Source of the DNA: CAZGCA01 sp964524145
GTDB lineage: Bacteria > Hydrogenedentota > CAZGCA01
Assembly: GCA_964524145.1 (NCBI GenBank)
Contig: CAZGCA010000065.1
Coordinates: 1-34,286 of the forward strand
Direction of reading: 5' to 3'
Length of the DNA stretch: 34,286 bases
Made by a program: the position numbers and the translations under genes. Shown one piece after another: positions 33,618 to 34,286 of this stretch (positions within the stretch are counted from its first letter, which is position 1; each line of letters starts with the position of its first letter). The notes beneath the pieces are model-generated. The model had not been told where the DNA came from. It saw only the letters and a list, made by a program, of their open reading frames with translations, and searched no databases.

Positions 33618-34178
33618 ATGAGGGGGTGTGTCTTGCGATACTGCTTGACGATGCTTGTGCTTTGGACCATGATCCTATCCGCGGTGGCATGTGGGCGGGC
33701 GTTCAGGCAGCCAACTCTGTCCGATCAATTTCCAGAGGTCGATCGGAAAACACAAGTCGGTGAGGAACCCCCGCTGCTGCTCGAGGACGCCGGTGCCGCG
33801 CAACACGTCTCACCTTCCGACGCCCCCGTGGCTGATAACAGTCGCTGCCACGTCTGTCACATAAACTATGAGGACGAGAAACTTGCCGTGGTGCACGCGC
33901 GTGCTAACATTGGGTGCGAGCGGTGTCATGGCTCCTCCGATGCCCACTGTTCCGACGAAGACCACCTCACTCCTCCCGACGTCATGTATCCTTTGGCGAA
34001 GATCAACCCGGCCTGCATGAAATGCCACACTCAGAACAAGATCGACCTCATACCGCACCGGCCGCTCTTTGACGGTACCGCTGCCGAGGGAGGAAAACAC
34101 TGCACGGACTGCCACGGCGACCACCGGCTCGAGCGTCGCATGCGGAAATGGGACAAGACAACCGGCAAGCTCGAGTGA
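33618..34178 (+). CDS. Tetraheme c-type cytochrome, probable lipoprotein
   Basis: 186 residues. The N-terminal hydrophobic segment ends in AVAC25, a plausible lipobox. Four CxxCH heme sites are present at 77-81, 100-104, 133-137 and 162-166, with extra histidines (VVHARANIG, IPHRPLF, HGDHRLERR) that could be distal ligands. It resembles small multiheme electron-transfer proteins of the periplasm. The frame is open from a TTG at 33579, but the ATG at 33618 gives the better signal sequence; no clear Shine-Dalgarno precedes it. Its redox partner is not in the window, and a link with the hydrogenase genes is not evident. Confidence 0.85.
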   Translation: MRGCVLRYCLTMLVLWTMILSAVACGRAFRQPTLSDQFPEVDRKTQVGEEPPLLLEDAGAAQHVSPSDAPVADNSRCHVCHINYEDEKLAVVHARANIGCERCHGSSDAHCSDEDHLTPPDVMYPLAKINPACMKCHTQNKIDLIPHRPLFDGTAAEGGKHCTDCHGDHRLERRMRKWDKTTGKLE

Positions 34179-34248
34179 AGACGGCAAACTAAACGCAGTG
34201 AAGGATCGCCTCTTCAGCAACAGAAGAGTCACCTAGAGCATATTAAGG

Positions 34249-34277
34249 TTGACATGCGGGAGTTATTGATGTACAAT
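34249..34277 (+). promoter_or_regulatory. Sigma70-type promoter firing out of the right edge
   Basis: TTGACA (34249-34254), 17 bp, TACAAT (34272-34277): a perfect -35, optimal spacing and 5 of 6 at -10. It would drive a gene starting beyond the window. A short hairpin (CTCTTC/GAAGAG at 34210-34228) just upstream could end transcription of the cytochrome gene. Confidence 0.6.
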
Positions 34278-34286
34278 TGCTGCATG

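Noticed and set aside
1..34286. Insertion sequences, CRISPR arrays, tRNA or rRNA genes
   Set aside because: Read for transposase motifs, regularly spaced repeats and cloverleaf or rRNA signatures; none was evident by eye.

Overview
Bacterial chromosomal window with dense, moderately high-GC coding. The contents (a Kelch/sodium-symporter fusion, Tat-exported sugar-isomerase and aldo/keto-reductase genes, a PA14/C-type-lectin exported protein, a large six-hairpin-glycosidase-like protein and a 373-residue protein of a kind I associate with Planctomycetota) suggest a carbohydrate-degrading, H2-metabolising anaerobe of the PVC superphylum or a neighbouring candidate phylum. The phylum is inferred from gene style, not from a marker gene.

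Layout. Positions 1-10436 hold carbohydrate and envelope genes: an exported lectin-like protein cut by the left edge, a glycosidase-like protein, the Kelch-symporter fusion, a conserved protein of unknown function and a serine beta-lactamase-family hydrolase. A HycI-type hydrogenase maturation protease (10650-11156, +) converges on the end of a roughly 19.5-kb run of 20 minus-strand genes (30662 down to 11185). Positions 31483-34178 (+) encode two Tat-type exported proteins and a tetraheme cytochrome; a good sigma70-type promoter at the right edge fires out of the window.

The run has two parts. The first (30662-25419) encodes a cytoplasmic HupUV/HoxBC-like H2-sensing [NiFe] hydrogenase, a PAS histidine kinase of HupT/HoxJ type and an NtrC-family sigma54 activator. 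It starts at a sigma70-like promoter whose -10 box lies inside a perfect 15-bp palindrome. The second (25053-11185) begins with a tandem-receiver protein and a receiver-histidine kinase, then encodes a HydB/HydG-like NAD(P)/flavin/Fe-S module and a complete group 4 energy-converting [NiFe] hydrogenase joined to a full Mrp-type Na+/H+ antiporter set. In the 365-bp gap between the two parts I find a near-consensus sigma54 promoter (25145-25161) with palindromes 150-240 bp upstream of it.

Proposed working model: dissolved H2 is read by the HupUV-like sensor, relayed through the kinase to the sigma54 activator, and the activator switches on the adjacent Mrp-linked hydrogenase operon. That hydrogenase would couple ferredoxin (and perhaps NAD(P)H, through HydBG) and H2 to a Na+/H+ gradient. 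The HycI-like protease would mature the catalytic large subunit, which carries a cleavable tail; the sensor large subunit has none. H2-sensing cassettes are best known for controlling uptake hydrogenases in Proteobacteria; physical linkage to a group 4 Mrp-type enzyme, plus two extra receiver proteins, is the most unusual feature here.
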